Source: SMWD01 sp002729875
GTDB lineage: Bacteria; Pseudomonadota; Gammaproteobacteria; Steroidobacterales; GCA-2729495
Assembly (NCBI GenBank): GCA_036010905.1
Contig: DASCMH010000058.1
Span: 1-33,719, forward strand
Length of the DNA: 33,719 nt
Reading direction: 5' to 3'
The notes beneath the pieces were generated by a model. The model had not been told where the DNA came from and did not search any database. It worked only from the letters and a program-made list of their open reading frames with translations. Numbering within the stretch: the stretch's first letter is position 1; the number at the start of each line of letters is the position of its first letter. This document shows, one piece after another, positions 17,400 to 26,374 of this stretch. The position numbers and the translations under genes are program-made.

Positions 17400-19820
17400 A
17401 TGCGAACACTACGAATGCACCAAGTTTTTGTCGCTGCGTTCACACTGGCGGTTCTATTGATTACGCCAGGTACGGCACTTTTTGCCGCTGGAGTTGACGA
17501 AATTGTCGTGACGGCGCGAAAAAAAGCAGAAGATCTGCAGACCGTTCCGTTATCCATATCGGCTTTCTCTGGCGAGGATATGACTGATCGGGGTATTGAA
17601 AATCTGGCTGATTTGGCGGCCCTGACGCCGGGCCTGGAATTTAACAGCACCGGGAGTATTACCTCGGACCGACCGATCATCCGCGGGCTGTCACAACAGA
17701 CGCGCGTGGGTGACGAACCGAATGTCGCATCGTTTGTCGACGGTGTGTACGCGCCGGGATTTACAGGGTCGACACTTTTGTTTGATTCGTTGGGCCGGGT
17801 GGAGGTCATTCGCGGACCACAAAGTGCGGTTTACGGCCGCAATAGCTTTGCCGGTGCGATTAACTACGTTTCAAAAAAGCCGAGCGATAAATTCGATATC
17901 GGTGGTCGGGCGACTTTAGGTGCAGACGATAAACAGGCGTTATCCGGCTACGTGTCCGGTCCGATTATTAAAGACTATCTGACTGTCCGGCTGGATGCCG
18001 CGTACCGTGATACCGGTGGAACCATTAAGAATGCCATTGACGGTGAGCCGCTCGGTGCCCGGGAAACGGAGTTTGTCCGTTTTAGTGTGCAATCGACGCT
18101 TGGGCCTGTGCAGATCGATGCGTCCGGAACCTATAGCAAGGACGAGGTTAATCCGCAGATTCGCACGAAAATCTACGAGTTTGATCCGCGTCTTGTGGGT
18201 CATTCGGGTAGCGCGGGCAGTCCGTTCGAAATCGGATTCGTCGCATGGGCTGGCCAACCACTGCAAACACGGATCGGGCGACGGTTTCAGGGCGAAATTA
18301 ACGACGTCGGTGATGTTTTTTCTTATGATCCCGCGGCGGCAGCCAAAAGGGAAGGCACTTTCTGGACGCTTGGCATCGACTGGAATATCAGCGAGGCTTT
18401 TTCGCTGGTATCGACGTCCGGTTATCTGACACGCGATGTGCGCAGTCAGTCTGATGTTGATGCGACTGTCGACGGAGGGGTTTTTAACGGCTCCGGTATT
18501 GTCGATGCACCGCTGATCACGCAGACGACGACGGGAAGCCAGGAAGATCGGGATCAAATCAGTACGGATCTTCGTTTGAGCTATGATGGTGGCGGGCGCC
18601 TGACCTGGCTTATTGGAGCCTATTACAGTCAGGAGGATTTCAGCGATCAACGGATTCGGTCCGCCAACCCTGGGCTGCAGCGAACCACGACCGTATGTCC
18701 GCCCGAGATATTTGGTTCGGCGCCCTGTCTCGTCGATTACGCTTATCCGCAATTGTCGGTTACGTCCGATACGGTTTTTGACGACAGTTATTACGCCGTA
18801 TTTGGTGGGTTTGATTTGGATCTGACCACTACGTTGGCGCTGGCGGTCGAGGCGCGTCAGACTCGTCAGGTCAAGAAAGCGAACAACACGCTGGATCTGT
18901 TGCCGAGCAACAGTATCGCGCTCGGCGACTTGGGCAAGCAGACGTTCAACTATTTCACACCGCGCGTCAATCTTTCCTGGCAAGTCACCAGCGACACGTT
19001 GTTCTATGCTCTGGTGGCGAAAGGCGTGAAATCCGGAGGATTCAACGGGGCTGCCGATTTCCCGGAAGATGAGCGATACGACCTGGAGAGTAACTGGACT
19101 TACGAGGTGGGTGGCAAGTCCACCTTCTGGGATCAACGTGCCCGCGTCAATTTGGCTGCTTACTATATCGATTGGGAGGATCAGCAGATCACGCTCTCAC
19201 AATTGATCAGCAATTCTCCGATTACCGGCAATATCGCGTCGTCGCAAGTCAAAGGTTTCGAGGTGGAGATTACGCTGATTCCAGTGGACCCGATTACCTT
19301 GAACATTGGATATTCGTTCACTGACGCGGAATATAAGGATGCGATATTCAAGACATCCCAGGGCTGGGTGGATTGCGTGGCTATTGGTACGATTGAATGT
19401 ACCTCCGACCCCATTGACGGCGATACGCCTCCGCCGGGTGTCTTGTGGAGTTCCGGTCGCGGCGACGGCAATCAGTTGGTCGGTAGCGCCAAGCACATGG
19501 TTAACCTTGGTGCTGAATACCAGCAACCGATCAATGTTGGTGATTGGGACGCGTTCTTCCGTGGCGATTACGCCTACCGGTCCAAGCGTTATATTGACGG
19601 GTTGAATATCGGCTGGACGCCCAGCAGGTCGACGGTCAATATTCGCTTGGGGCTGCGTGACAATCGCTGGAACGTAGAGGGGTTCTGCGAAAACCTTTTC
19701 GATGATGACGAACCCGGCAGTGCGTTCGTGGCTCGCGATTTTCTCGGTGTGCCGCACCCGTTTGTCGTTAACCGCAACGGCCGAATCTGTGGTCTTACGG
19801 TCGGTTTCAGGTATCTATAG
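17400..19820 (+). CDS. TonB-dependent outer-membrane receptor
   Basis: Outer-membrane active transporter, 806 residues. The ATG at 17400 is preferred over the upstream TTG at 17331: it follows AAGGGTGG and gives a normal signal peptide (MRTLRMHQVFVAAFTLAV, cleavage near ALFAA, residue 30). The TonB box DEIVVTA lies at residues 33-39, immediately followed by the plug (VPLSISAFSGEDM; VIRGPQSAVYGRNSFAGAIN), then a beta-barrel ending in GLTVGFRYL with a terminal hydrophobic residue. The plug is of the type found in the large environmental receptor group often annotated as siderophore or carbohydrate receptors; the ligand cannot be told. Thirty-seven bases separate it from the surface protein at 19858, suggesting co-transcription. 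Confidence 0.94.
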   Translation: MRTLRMHQVFVAAFTLAVLLITPGTALFAAGVDEIVVTARKKAEDLQTVPLSISAFSGEDMTDRGIENLADLAALTPGLEFNSTGSITSDRPIIRGLSQQTRVGDEPNVASFVDGVYAPGFTGSTLLFDSLGRVEVIRGPQSAVYGRNSFAGAINYVSKKPSDKFDIGGRATLGADDKQALSGYVSGPIIKDYLTVRLDAAYRDTGGTIKNAIDGEPLGARETEFVRFSVQSTLGPVQIDASGTYSKDEVNPQIRTKIYEFDPRLVGHSGSAGSPFEIGFVAWAGQPLQTRIGRRFQGEINDVGDVFSYDPAAAAKREGTFWTLGIDWNISEAFSLVSTSGYLTRDVRSQSDVDATVDGGVFNGSGIVDAPLITQTTTGSQEDRDQISTDLRLSYDGGGRLTWLIGAYYSQEDFSDQRIRSANPGLQRTTTVCPPEIFGSAPCLVDYAYPQLSVTSDTVFDDSYYAVFGGFDLDLTTTLALAVEARQTRQVKKANNTLDLLPSNSIALGDLGKQTFNYFTPRVNLSWQVTSDTLFYALVAKGVKSGGFNGAADFPEDERYDLESNWTYEVGGKSTFWDQRARVNLAAYYIDWEDQQITLSQLISNSPITGNIASSQVKGFEVEITLIPVDPITLNIGYSFTDAEYKDAIFKTSQGWVDCVAIGTIECTSDPIDGDTPPPGVLWSSGRGDGNQLVGSAKHMVNLGAEYQQPINVGDWDAFFRGDYAYRSKRYIDGLNIGWTPSRSTVNIRLGLRDNRWNVEGFCENLFDDDEPGSAFVARDFLGVPHPFVVNRNGRICGLTVGFRYL

Positions 19821-19857
19821 GGCTCGGAATGCGAATCCCTGCCGTGGAGATTTTTTC

Positions 19858-22095
19858 ATGAAAAGACTTGGTAATTTAGGTGTGATTGGCGCCGTCGGAC
19901 TCGCATCACTGGGGTTTCAGACGGTAGATGCGGCGCCGTTAAGTGGTTCGATGCGTAACAATGCCAACACGTGTCCTTGGGCGCTGTTGAAGATTAATGG
20001 CGATGATTGTACCTACAATGGTTCCAATGCCGCTCTGCAAACGACGTACTATATGCCCGATCCATGGGTTGGCCCCTCGCCGAGCAGTGCTTTTTACAGC
20101 AGCACCATCGGAACCAATAAACCTTTACCGGGTGACTCCAACAAGGTCGAACCTGACGTGACCGTCGACCTGGCAGTCGGAGTCGGGAATGTAATTTCGG
20201 GCACGATCGAGATTGGCGCGGTTGCAATTCATAATTTCAGCGCTGGTGCCTCGACTGGTCGCGGCGAGGAAACCTGGGCCAGCCGGACGGTGATCCTGGC
20301 ACCCAAGGCGGCCGACATCGTAAATGGGAACGAACTAATCATCGGTAGTTTCGGGTTCCCGGCCTATCTGCAACCGGACCCGGGGCTGCCAGGCCTGTTC
20401 GGGGATGAATTTACCAGCGAACAGGGTGCCGACAGCAACGGCAGTAGCGCTGACATCCCTTATTGGGATCCGGCATCGCATTCCAATGTGGGTATAGCGA
20501 CCTGGGAAGACGAATCGGTAGCTGCCACCGCTACATTGGGTGGTGGCAACAGGACGCCAGGCACCGTGGCCAGTATCGGTACAACAGCGACTCACAGTTC
20601 TACCGGTTATGGCTGTGTTGACACAGATCTGGGCACCGGCGGCGGTGGTGGTGCCTGCAACAGCGCGAGCGCTCTGGAGAATCGTGGCGGTTTCGAAAAT
20701 GTCCTGTTGAAGGTGCAAACGGATGGAGCAGGTGGCATCACGGGTGTGGAAGGCATACTGGTGCAAGAGACATTATCCGTAAGAAATGGTCGATCCTGGG
20801 TTGCTTGGAGATTCAGTGCTGCACCGGCGGATGCCATGGACGATGTTTATACTGTTATTCAGGATTCGACAAATAATATTCTGGACGTTGGTGCGAACGA
20901 CGTCAATTTCGGAAGTTCGACAACTGCATCGATTAGCCTGGCTCCCGATCAAAGCGGGCAAGCAATGGAGCAGAACTCACCCGGTGATCCGACCGCTATT
21001 ACGGTCAGCTACTCTCCGGTCGCTGGATTCTCCGGCACTGAGACATTCGGCTACACCATGACCGATACGGAAACTCCCCCGAATACGGACGCTGCAACGG
21101 TGACGGTTACCGTCATTCCGTACGGCGCGACCGACGATAGCGCGTCTACCGCGCTGAACACGCCCGTAACCATTCCGGTCGGCGCCAACGATATCGGGTT
21201 TGCTGAGCCTGCGGAGGCAACTATTTCCAGCCCTGCCGGCAACGGAGTCGCGACCGTTACCGCCGGCAACTCGCCCGGCGATCCATTGAATATTACGGTG
21301 GACTATACGCCGAATCCGGGTTTTGCAGGCATGGATTCGTTCGCCTATACGATGGACGATAGCGTGAATCCACCGGATACGGCTACGGTGACTGTCAACG
21401 TTGTCGGCAACTTGGTTCCGGTTGCACCCGATGCGGCTGTGACGACCGGCGAGGGTTTCGGCATAAGAATCGTCGTCGATGACTTGTCAGGGGTTGATTT
21501 TGGTGATCTGCCGTCGACGGTTGTTATCAGCACTGATCCGGTCAACGGGTCGGCCGTCATCGATTCCGGTGGTGGTCAGTGGGCCGTAATATATACACCT
21601 GATTTGTTATTCGATGGCGCAGATGCGGTCGGATACACGATTGAGGATATTGATGGCGAAATGGCGACCGGAACGATCGGTATTTCGGTCGGACCACCTC
21701 TTGTTCCGAAGGCCGTTGACGATTCCTTCGTCGTTCCGCCTGGAGTTGCGACGACAATAGACGTCCGTGGAAGTCAAGACCAGCAGGGCAGTGGTGCGAT
21801 GATCAATCACACGGTTCAGATTACGCAGCAGCCGGATCATGGTTCTGCTACGGTGGATGCCGATAACCTGGTGATCTATACGCCGGATGATGGATTCAAC
21901 GGCGATGTTGATACCTTCCAGTATGAACTTACGGACGAGAACGGGGACTCGGACACGGCAACGGTAACTGTCACGGTTACCTCGTTCGCGAATAGTCAGT
22001 TGCCGGCGGCCAAGGTCTCGGCGTTAAGTCCTTTGAGCCTTGTCTCCATGATTGGATTCGGCTGGATGCTGCGACGGAAGCGCAAGGAATCGTAA
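19858..22095 (+). CDS. Surface protein with Ig-like repeats; paralogue of the PEP-CTERM protein
   Basis: Exported protein, 745 residues. The ATG at 19858 has a GGAG ribosome site and gives a signal peptide cleaved after QTVDA (residue 25); longer in-frame starts lie inside the receptor gene. Residues 26-320 closely match the PEP-CTERM protein at 15574-16626, including CPWALLKINGDDCTYNGSN. Four Ig-like (Big_9/cadherin-like) repeats follow, starting near residues 325, 421, 521 and 617, each with phrases such as DDVYTV or NPGFAGMDSFAYTM. The end is a hydrophobic helix and RRKRKES, but without the PEP/PxPAA motif of its paralogue; instead SALSPLSLVSMIGFG. It therefore looks anchored by a different sorting system or simply by the membrane. 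Probably in one operon with the receptor. Confidence 0.88.
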   Translation: MKRLGNLGVIGAVGLASLGFQTVDAAPLSGSMRNNANTCPWALLKINGDDCTYNGSNAALQTTYYMPDPWVGPSPSSAFYSSTIGTNKPLPGDSNKVEPDVTVDLAVGVGNVISGTIEIGAVAIHNFSAGASTGRGEETWASRTVILAPKAADIVNGNELIIGSFGFPAYLQPDPGLPGLFGDEFTSEQGADSNGSSADIPYWDPASHSNVGIATWEDESVAATATLGGGNRTPGTVASIGTTATHSSTGYGCVDTDLGTGGGGGACNSASALENRGGFENVLLKVQTDGAGGITGVEGILVQETLSVRNGRSWVAWRFSAAPADAMDDVYTVIQDSTNNILDVGANDVNFGSSTTASISLAPDQSGQAMEQNSPGDPTAITVSYSPVAGFSGTETFGYTMTDTETPPNTDAATVTVTVIPYGATDDSASTALNTPVTIPVGANDIGFAEPAEATISSPAGNGVATVTAGNSPGDPLNITVDYTPNPGFAGMDSFAYTMDDSVNPPDTATVTVNVVGNLVPVAPDAAVTTGEGFGIRIVVDDLSGVDFGDLPSTVVISTDPVNGSAVIDSGGGQWAVIYTPDLLFDGADAVGYTIEDIDGEMATGTIGISVGPPLVPKAVDDSFVVPPGVATTIDVRGSQDQQGSGAMINHTVQITQQPDHGSATVDADNLVIYTPDDGFNGDVDTFQYELTDENGDSDTATVTVTVTSFANSQLPAAKVSALSPLSLVSMIGFGWMLRRKRKES

Positions 22096-22130
22096 TATGG
22101 GGTTTGTCGAAGGTATTCAGCGGAAATCCC

Positions 22131-24620
22131 ATGACGTTCAACGGGCTACCTTCACGAGATAGCCGATATACGGTTCTGCTGTCGGTGTTGTTCATCGGCA
22201 GCGGTTGCGCAGCACTTATATACGAGGTCGTATGGTTTCATCTGCTGAGACTCGCGATCGGATCCTCGGCTATATCCTTAGGCATATTGCTGGCGAGCTT
22301 TATGGGCGGCATGTTTTTGGGCAGCTTGCTTTTTTCCAGGTTTGTGTCGGCTCGATTTCACCCTCTTAAAGTCTATGGAGTGCTGGAACTCGCCATTGGT
22401 GGGTTCGGCATTCTTCTTCCCTCGATACTTTCCGTTGTTTTCAGTGTTTACGCCGTGAATACCGGATATGGGCATGCCAATGTCATGGTGCGCGCGTTGA
22501 TCTGTGCGGTCTGTCTATTGCCGCCGACGATTTTGATGGGCGCAACGTTGCCCGCTGCGTCCCGCTGGATGGAGACGACTCGTACGGGGGTAGCAAAAAT
22601 CGGTTTTTTTTACGGTGCAAATACCTTCGGAGCAGTTATCGGTACTTTGTTGGCCGGCTTCTACCTGCTGAGAATTTACGATGTAGTCGTAGCGACGAGA
22701 GTTGCCGTCTTGATCAATGGCGTTGTTGCTTTGGCTGGTTTCTGGCTTGCATTCAAAGCGGAATACACAACGGCTACATTCAAGCCAGTTCGAGCGCAAA
22801 AGCATGCCGGCGCTGCAAACGTCTATTGGGCGATTGGGCTTTCCGGGTTAACGGCTTTGGGGGCGCAGGTAGTATGGACACGCCTGATGTCACTGTTGTT
22901 CGGGGCAACGGTTTATACGTTTTCCGTGATCTTGTCCGTGTTTTTGGTCGGACTGGGAATTGGTAGCACGATCGGTTCGTTCGTTGCTCGGTGTACGCAG
23001 TATCCGCGTTTAATGCTTGGCATGACACAGGTTCTACTGGTGCTGGCTATTCCATATGCAGCATTCACGATCAAGGTGGTCATTCCATTCTTGAATCTGC
23101 CGTGGGCAAAGGATGCGTTTCTTCTCGCTAATGAGCAGGGAGGCAATTCCGCGAGTTGGCTGTTGTCTTCTGCCAATGACATTGTTCGTTGCGCCGTCGC
23201 CATTTTGCCGGCCACAATTCTTTGGGGTGCCAGTTTTCCGTTAGCATTGGCGGCCGTCCGCAAGAATCAAGATCCGGGGGCGTTCGTCGGCCGCATATAT
23301 GCAGCTAATACAATTGGGGCTATTGTCGGTGCGCTTATTTATAGTCTTGTGTTGATTCCCGAAACGGGGACACGATTTGCAGAGCAATCACTGACAGTTT
23401 TGGCGGCACTTGCTGCGCTGCTCATGCTCAGTCGGCTAAAATCGGAAGAGCAGTTGTTTTTGCGGTTATTTCCATTCGGCAAGAATAGGAAATTCATGGT
23501 GACAGCGGTTTGGGTTGCACTGCTTGCAACGTCAGTCGTTTTGTCTGCGGCGATACCGTTTCTCCATCCGGGTGCAATCAGTTATGGCAGAGATGTCCAG
23601 GGCTGGAATGTGCCGGCAGAGTATCTGCATAATGAGGAGGGGATTAGCGCATCGGTTAGTGTATCCCGTGATGCACATGGTATTCGCACTTTTCATATCA
23701 GTGGAAAGGTCGTTGCTTCGACAACGCATGAAGACATGCGCCTGCAGCGAATGCTGGGGCATTTTCCGGCGCTGTTTCACAAGGATCCCAAGTCGGTTCT
23801 GATCATCGGTTTTGGTGCAGGAGTCACGGCCGGATCTTTTGTTGTTCATCCTGGTGTCGAGCGCATCGTCATTGTGGAAATTGAGCCTGTAGTACCGACC
23901 GTTTCCGGTGTGTATTTCCGGGATGAGAATTTTGATGTTCTGGAGGACCCCCGTGTTGAGGTCATATTCGATGATGCGCGACATTATATTGCAACGACGT
24001 CGGAACAATTCGATGTAATTACGGCTGATCCTATACATCCCTGGGTTAAAGGTTCAGCGGCTCTTTATTCGAAAGAGTTTTTCCAGTTGACCAGGAAACG
24101 CCTGAAGCCAGGTGGGGTTGCTGCGCAATGGATTCCTTTTTACGAGACCAGCGAAGCTGCCGTAAAAAGTGAAATCGCAACATTTTTTTCCGTTTTCCCC
24201 GAAGGCTCGCTCTGGAGCAGTGACCGAGTCGGGCGTGGCTACGATGCTGTAATTATTGGCGGAGTCGATCTTTCGAATATCGATTTTAATGCCATGCATA
24301 ACATGTTCTTCGAACAGCCGGCCTTGCGCGATTCGCTAAGAGATATAGATATTTTGAATTCCATGGATATTCTCAAGACATATTCCGGGCAACGATCGGA
24401 TATGGAGGGATGGTTGAAGACGGCGCAGATGAACCTGGACATGAACTTACGTCTTGAGTATCTCGCCGGCGCAGCACTGAATTCACAGGTTCAGGAAGAA
24501 ATATTTTCCAAAATGGTTGCCGAAATAAACTATCCATCCAATTTATCACGCTTGGTTCCCGGAGATGAGAAGCGCTATCGGCAGTGGTTTCAAAAACGGT
24601 TCACCACCGGAACTCCATGA
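22131..24620 (+). CDS. Membrane-embedded spermidine synthase-like protein
   Basis: 829 residues from the ATG at 22131 (TTG at 22104 is an alternative). The first 480 residues are mostly membrane helices in two repeated blocks, each with a GFFYGANTFGAVIGTLLAG or GRIYAANTIGAIVGAL element, as in fused MFS/spermidine-synthase proteins. The C-terminal third is a SAM-type Rossmann domain: LIIGFGAGVTAGS, acidic E in IVEIEP, FDDARHYI, and TADPIHPWVKGSAALYSKEF, followed by KRLKPGGV. The aminopropyltransferase family is clear, but polyamine synthesis by membrane-fused members is generally not shown; another SAM-derived group transfer is possible. It follows the Ig-repeat protein by 35 bases and is likely in the same operon. 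Confidence 0.88.
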   Translation: MTFNGLPSRDSRYTVLLSVLFIGSGCAALIYEVVWFHLLRLAIGSSAISLGILLASFMGGMFLGSLLFSRFVSARFHPLKVYGVLELAIGGFGILLPSILSVVFSVYAVNTGYGHANVMVRALICAVCLLPPTILMGATLPAASRWMETTRTGVAKIGFFYGANTFGAVIGTLLAGFYLLRIYDVVVATRVAVLINGVVALAGFWLAFKAEYTTATFKPVRAQKHAGAANVYWAIGLSGLTALGAQVVWTRLMSLLFGATVYTFSVILSVFLVGLGIGSTIGSFVARCTQYPRLMLGMTQVLLVLAIPYAAFTIKVVIPFLNLPWAKDAFLLANEQGGNSASWLLSSANDIVRCAVAILPATILWGASFPLALAAVRKNQDPGAFVGRIYAANTIGAIVGALIYSLVLIPETGTRFAEQSLTVLAALAALLMLSRLKSEEQLFLRLFPFGKNRKFMVTAVWVALLATSVVLSAAIPFLHPGAISYGRDVQGWNVPAEYLHNEEGISASVSVSRDAHGIRTFHISGKVVASTTHEDMRLQRMLGHFPALFHKDPKSVLIIGFGAGVTAGSFVVHPGVERIVIVEIEPVVPTVSGVYFRDENFDVLEDPRVEVIFDDARHYIATTSEQFDVITADPIHPWVKGSAALYSKEFFQLTRKRLKPGGVAAQWIPFYETSEAAVKSEIATFFSVFPEGSLWSSDRVGRGYDAVIIGGVDLSNIDFNAMHNMFFEQPALRDSLRDIDILNSMDILKTYSGQRSDMEGWLKTAQMNLDMNLRLEYLAGAALNSQVQEEIFSKMVAEINYPSNLSRLVPGDEKRYRQWFQKRFTTGTP

Positions 24621-24659
24621 TCGGCTGGGTTGCCTGCGGTCGGGAGTTTCCGGTGGCCA

Positions 24660-24703
24660 CAGTTCGCTTCTTTCTGCTTTCTTTCATGGCAGCGAACTGT
24701 TTT
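24660..24703 (+). terminator. Hairpin between convergent genes
   Basis: CAGTTCGC (24660-24667) pairs with GCGAACTG (24692-24699), and an inner CTGC/GCAG pair shortens the loop; TTTT follows at 24700-24703. It lies about 40 bases after the stop of the spermidine synthase-like gene and could end its operon. The large loop lowers confidence. Confidence 0.45.
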
Positions 24704-24738
24704 GTCCACCGTTGCGCGGCAAATTTCATGGCCTTGAA

Positions 24739-26202
24739 TTATTGCTGCAACAATATTTCCAGTGCGGCACGCTCGCCGGACTCCATCGCGCCTTCCATGC
24801 CCATCATCATGACGGCTGACTGCACGCCCGCAAAATGGATTCGACCATGAACCTGCGCAATGATATTCCCAAATTTGCTGATATTGCCCGGGGCGCGATA
24901 AGCATTGCCGCCCAGGAGCCACGGATTGCGGCTCCAGTTCACGACGCCGGTTGGTTTGATGCGCCCGACCGTACTTGGGCGCAGCCTGTGTAAATCGGCC
25001 TCCGCCTGTTTCAGGATATCTGCATCTTCCATCGTTCTCCAGGGTAAATTATTCGGGCCGTCTTTAAAAACCCACAGGTATTGTCCATCCTCAGAGTGAT
25101 AGCGCAGTACCCAGCCGGGCATCGTGTCACTCCACATGCCTGACGGAAGTCCGTCTTGTTCCCAGTAGGGCTCCTCGATGTGAAAGAAGACTGAGGTTGC
25201 ATGGCCCTGCGGGATGGTGGCAAAGGCCTCGGCTTGCAGCGGTTGTAGAGGTGGGTTGAATTTTATTTTCTGCATGATCGGTAGAGGAACGGTACAGACT
25301 GCATAGCTTGCGCGGTATGCCTTTCCGGACCGATCAGTGATTTTGACAAAGTCCTTTTTTGTGCTGATGCCGGTAATTTCGGTTCCGAAGCGTACTTCGC
25401 GCTTTAGCAAACCGGCCATTCCTTCTGGTAGTTTGCTCATACCGGCCTTGATGCGCGTCAGGCCCGTGATGCCACCGCCGTTTTTTTCGAACCGCTGTCT
25501 GCGCAATCTCCACAGTGCGGAAACAGCGCCCAGGTTATCGCCCGCTGATTGCGCTGCGATCAGACGCAGCGCTTCTTCGCTGGCACCTTGCTGGCGCAGG
25601 TAAGTACTGAACGGCACGTCATATTGCCGGGCATCGACCTCCAGCCAACTCGCCAGATCCAGTAGTGGAGATTCTTTGGGCATGAACATTGACGTCAGTG
25701 CAATCGGCGGGGTATTGCGCTCGCGATCGGCGAGATGATTCTCGGCGGCGCTGGGCCAATCCGCTATCGTTATGTTCCGACCGGCAATATTCATGCACAT
25801 CTGAAGATCGGCAATCTTCAGCCAATCGACCATCTCGGGTGATCCGATACGCTGGATCATATCGAGTACGCGGGCGTAGTCAGAGCCGATTTCCGATGCG
25901 CCGGCCTCCGGATGTCCCGGGATATTGTCCTGAGTAAAAACGCGTCCACCCACACGCTGATTGGCTTCAAGAACCAAAACATCAAGTCCGGCATCCTGAA
26001 GATTGATCGCAGCCTGCAGACCTGCAAGACCTGCGCCGATGATGATGACATCAGCGTCCGGCTGTCTTGAGCTGCAGGCCGTCAGGGCTAATGTCGGCAC
26101 TACAGATAATCCCGCTACTGTCCTGCCGAGTGTCTTCAATGTCTCTCGACGGGTGATCGTCTGTCGCTGAGCTGTTTTTCCAGAACTTTTAGGGTTGTTC
26201 AT
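24739..26202 (-). CDS. Flavin-containing amine oxidase, Tat-exported lipoprotein
   Basis: FAD-dependent oxidase of the monoamine/polyamine oxidase family, 487 residues. The N-terminus has a twin-arginine motif TRRETLKTLG (R18, R19) and a lipobox LTAC (C43), so a folded holoenzyme is probably exported by Tat and lipid-anchored outside the cytoplasm. FAD site: VIIIGAGLAGLQAAINL (52-68), then VLVLEANQRVGGRVFTQD. The C-terminal flavin motif reads RIHFAGVQSAVMMMGMEGAMESGERAA; the usual FAGE(H/Q)T is FAGVQS, so a normally conserved Glu is Val. It is convergent with the spermidine synthase-like gene, hinting at polyamine-type substrates, but this is inference. A promoter with a 19-bp palindrome in its spacer lies upstream. 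Confidence 0.9.
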   Translation of the reverse strand: MNNPKSSGKTAQRQTITRRETLKTLGRTVAGLSVVPTLALTACSSRQPDADVIIIGAGLAGLQAAINLQDAGLDVLVLEANQRVGGRVFTQDNIPGHPEAGASEIGSDYARVLDMIQRIGSPEMVDWLKIADLQMCMNIAGRNITIADWPSAAENHLADRERNTPPIALTSMFMPKESPLLDLASWLEVDARQYDVPFSTYLRQQGASEEALRLIAAQSAGDNLGAVSALWRLRRQRFEKNGGGITGLTRIKAGMSKLPEGMAGLLKREVRFGTEITGISTKKDFVKITDRSGKAYRASYAVCTVPLPIMQKIKFNPPLQPLQAEAFATIPQGHATSVFFHIEEPYWEQDGLPSGMWSDTMPGWVLRYHSEDGQYLWVFKDGPNNLPWRTMEDADILKQAEADLHRLRPSTVGRIKPTGVVNWSRNPWLLGGNAYRAPGNISKFGNIIAQVHGRIHFAGVQSAVMMMGMEGAMESGERAALEILLQQ

Positions 26203-26232
26203 TCGGAATGTCTCGCGCCTAGTATTTTTTGC

Positions 26233-26261
26233 ATCATATGGTTATAATGACAATAATACAA
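26233..26261 (-). promoter_or_regulatory. Candidate promoter of the amine oxidase gene
   Basis: On the minus strand, TTGTAT (26261-26256) and TATGAT (26238-26233) are 17 bases apart, giving a leader of about 24 bases. The spacer is almost exactly filled by the palindrome at 26241-26259. Confidence 0.5.
26241..26259. promoter_or_regulatory. 19-bp palindrome-like site (candidate operator) at the amine oxidase promoter
   Basis: GTTATAATGACAATAATAC has the same 8-3-8 layout as the korA and TonB-receptor sites, with arms matching at 5 of 8 positions. It lies between the -35 and -10 boxes, a position where a bound repressor would block RNA polymerase. Confidence 0.3.
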
Positions 26262-26374
26262 GTTATATGTGAATCTAAGTTATATTATCCGCTTCTAAGT
26301 GGCTGCGTCGTCTTTAACATGCGACGGATCGTTCGCTTGTTGCGGTTAAAGCCGGAGAGACCTGAGAAATACAC

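Larger units (their letters stand above)
26203..26374. other. Divergent control region between amine oxidase and haem/flavin protein
   Basis: No gene. It contains the amine oxidase promoter and 19-bp palindrome, and a 9-bp direct repeat AAGTTATAT at 26260-26268 and 26277-26285 (17-base step) on the side of the plus-strand gene. A TATATT/TATTAT -10-like sequence at 26281-26288 lacks a good -35. Confidence 0.4.

Noticed and set aside
17940..19136. 398-codon open frame on the minus strand
   Set aside because: It lies wholly inside the well-supported TonB receptor gene and its product has no recognisable motif or export signal; it reflects codon bias of the opposite strand.
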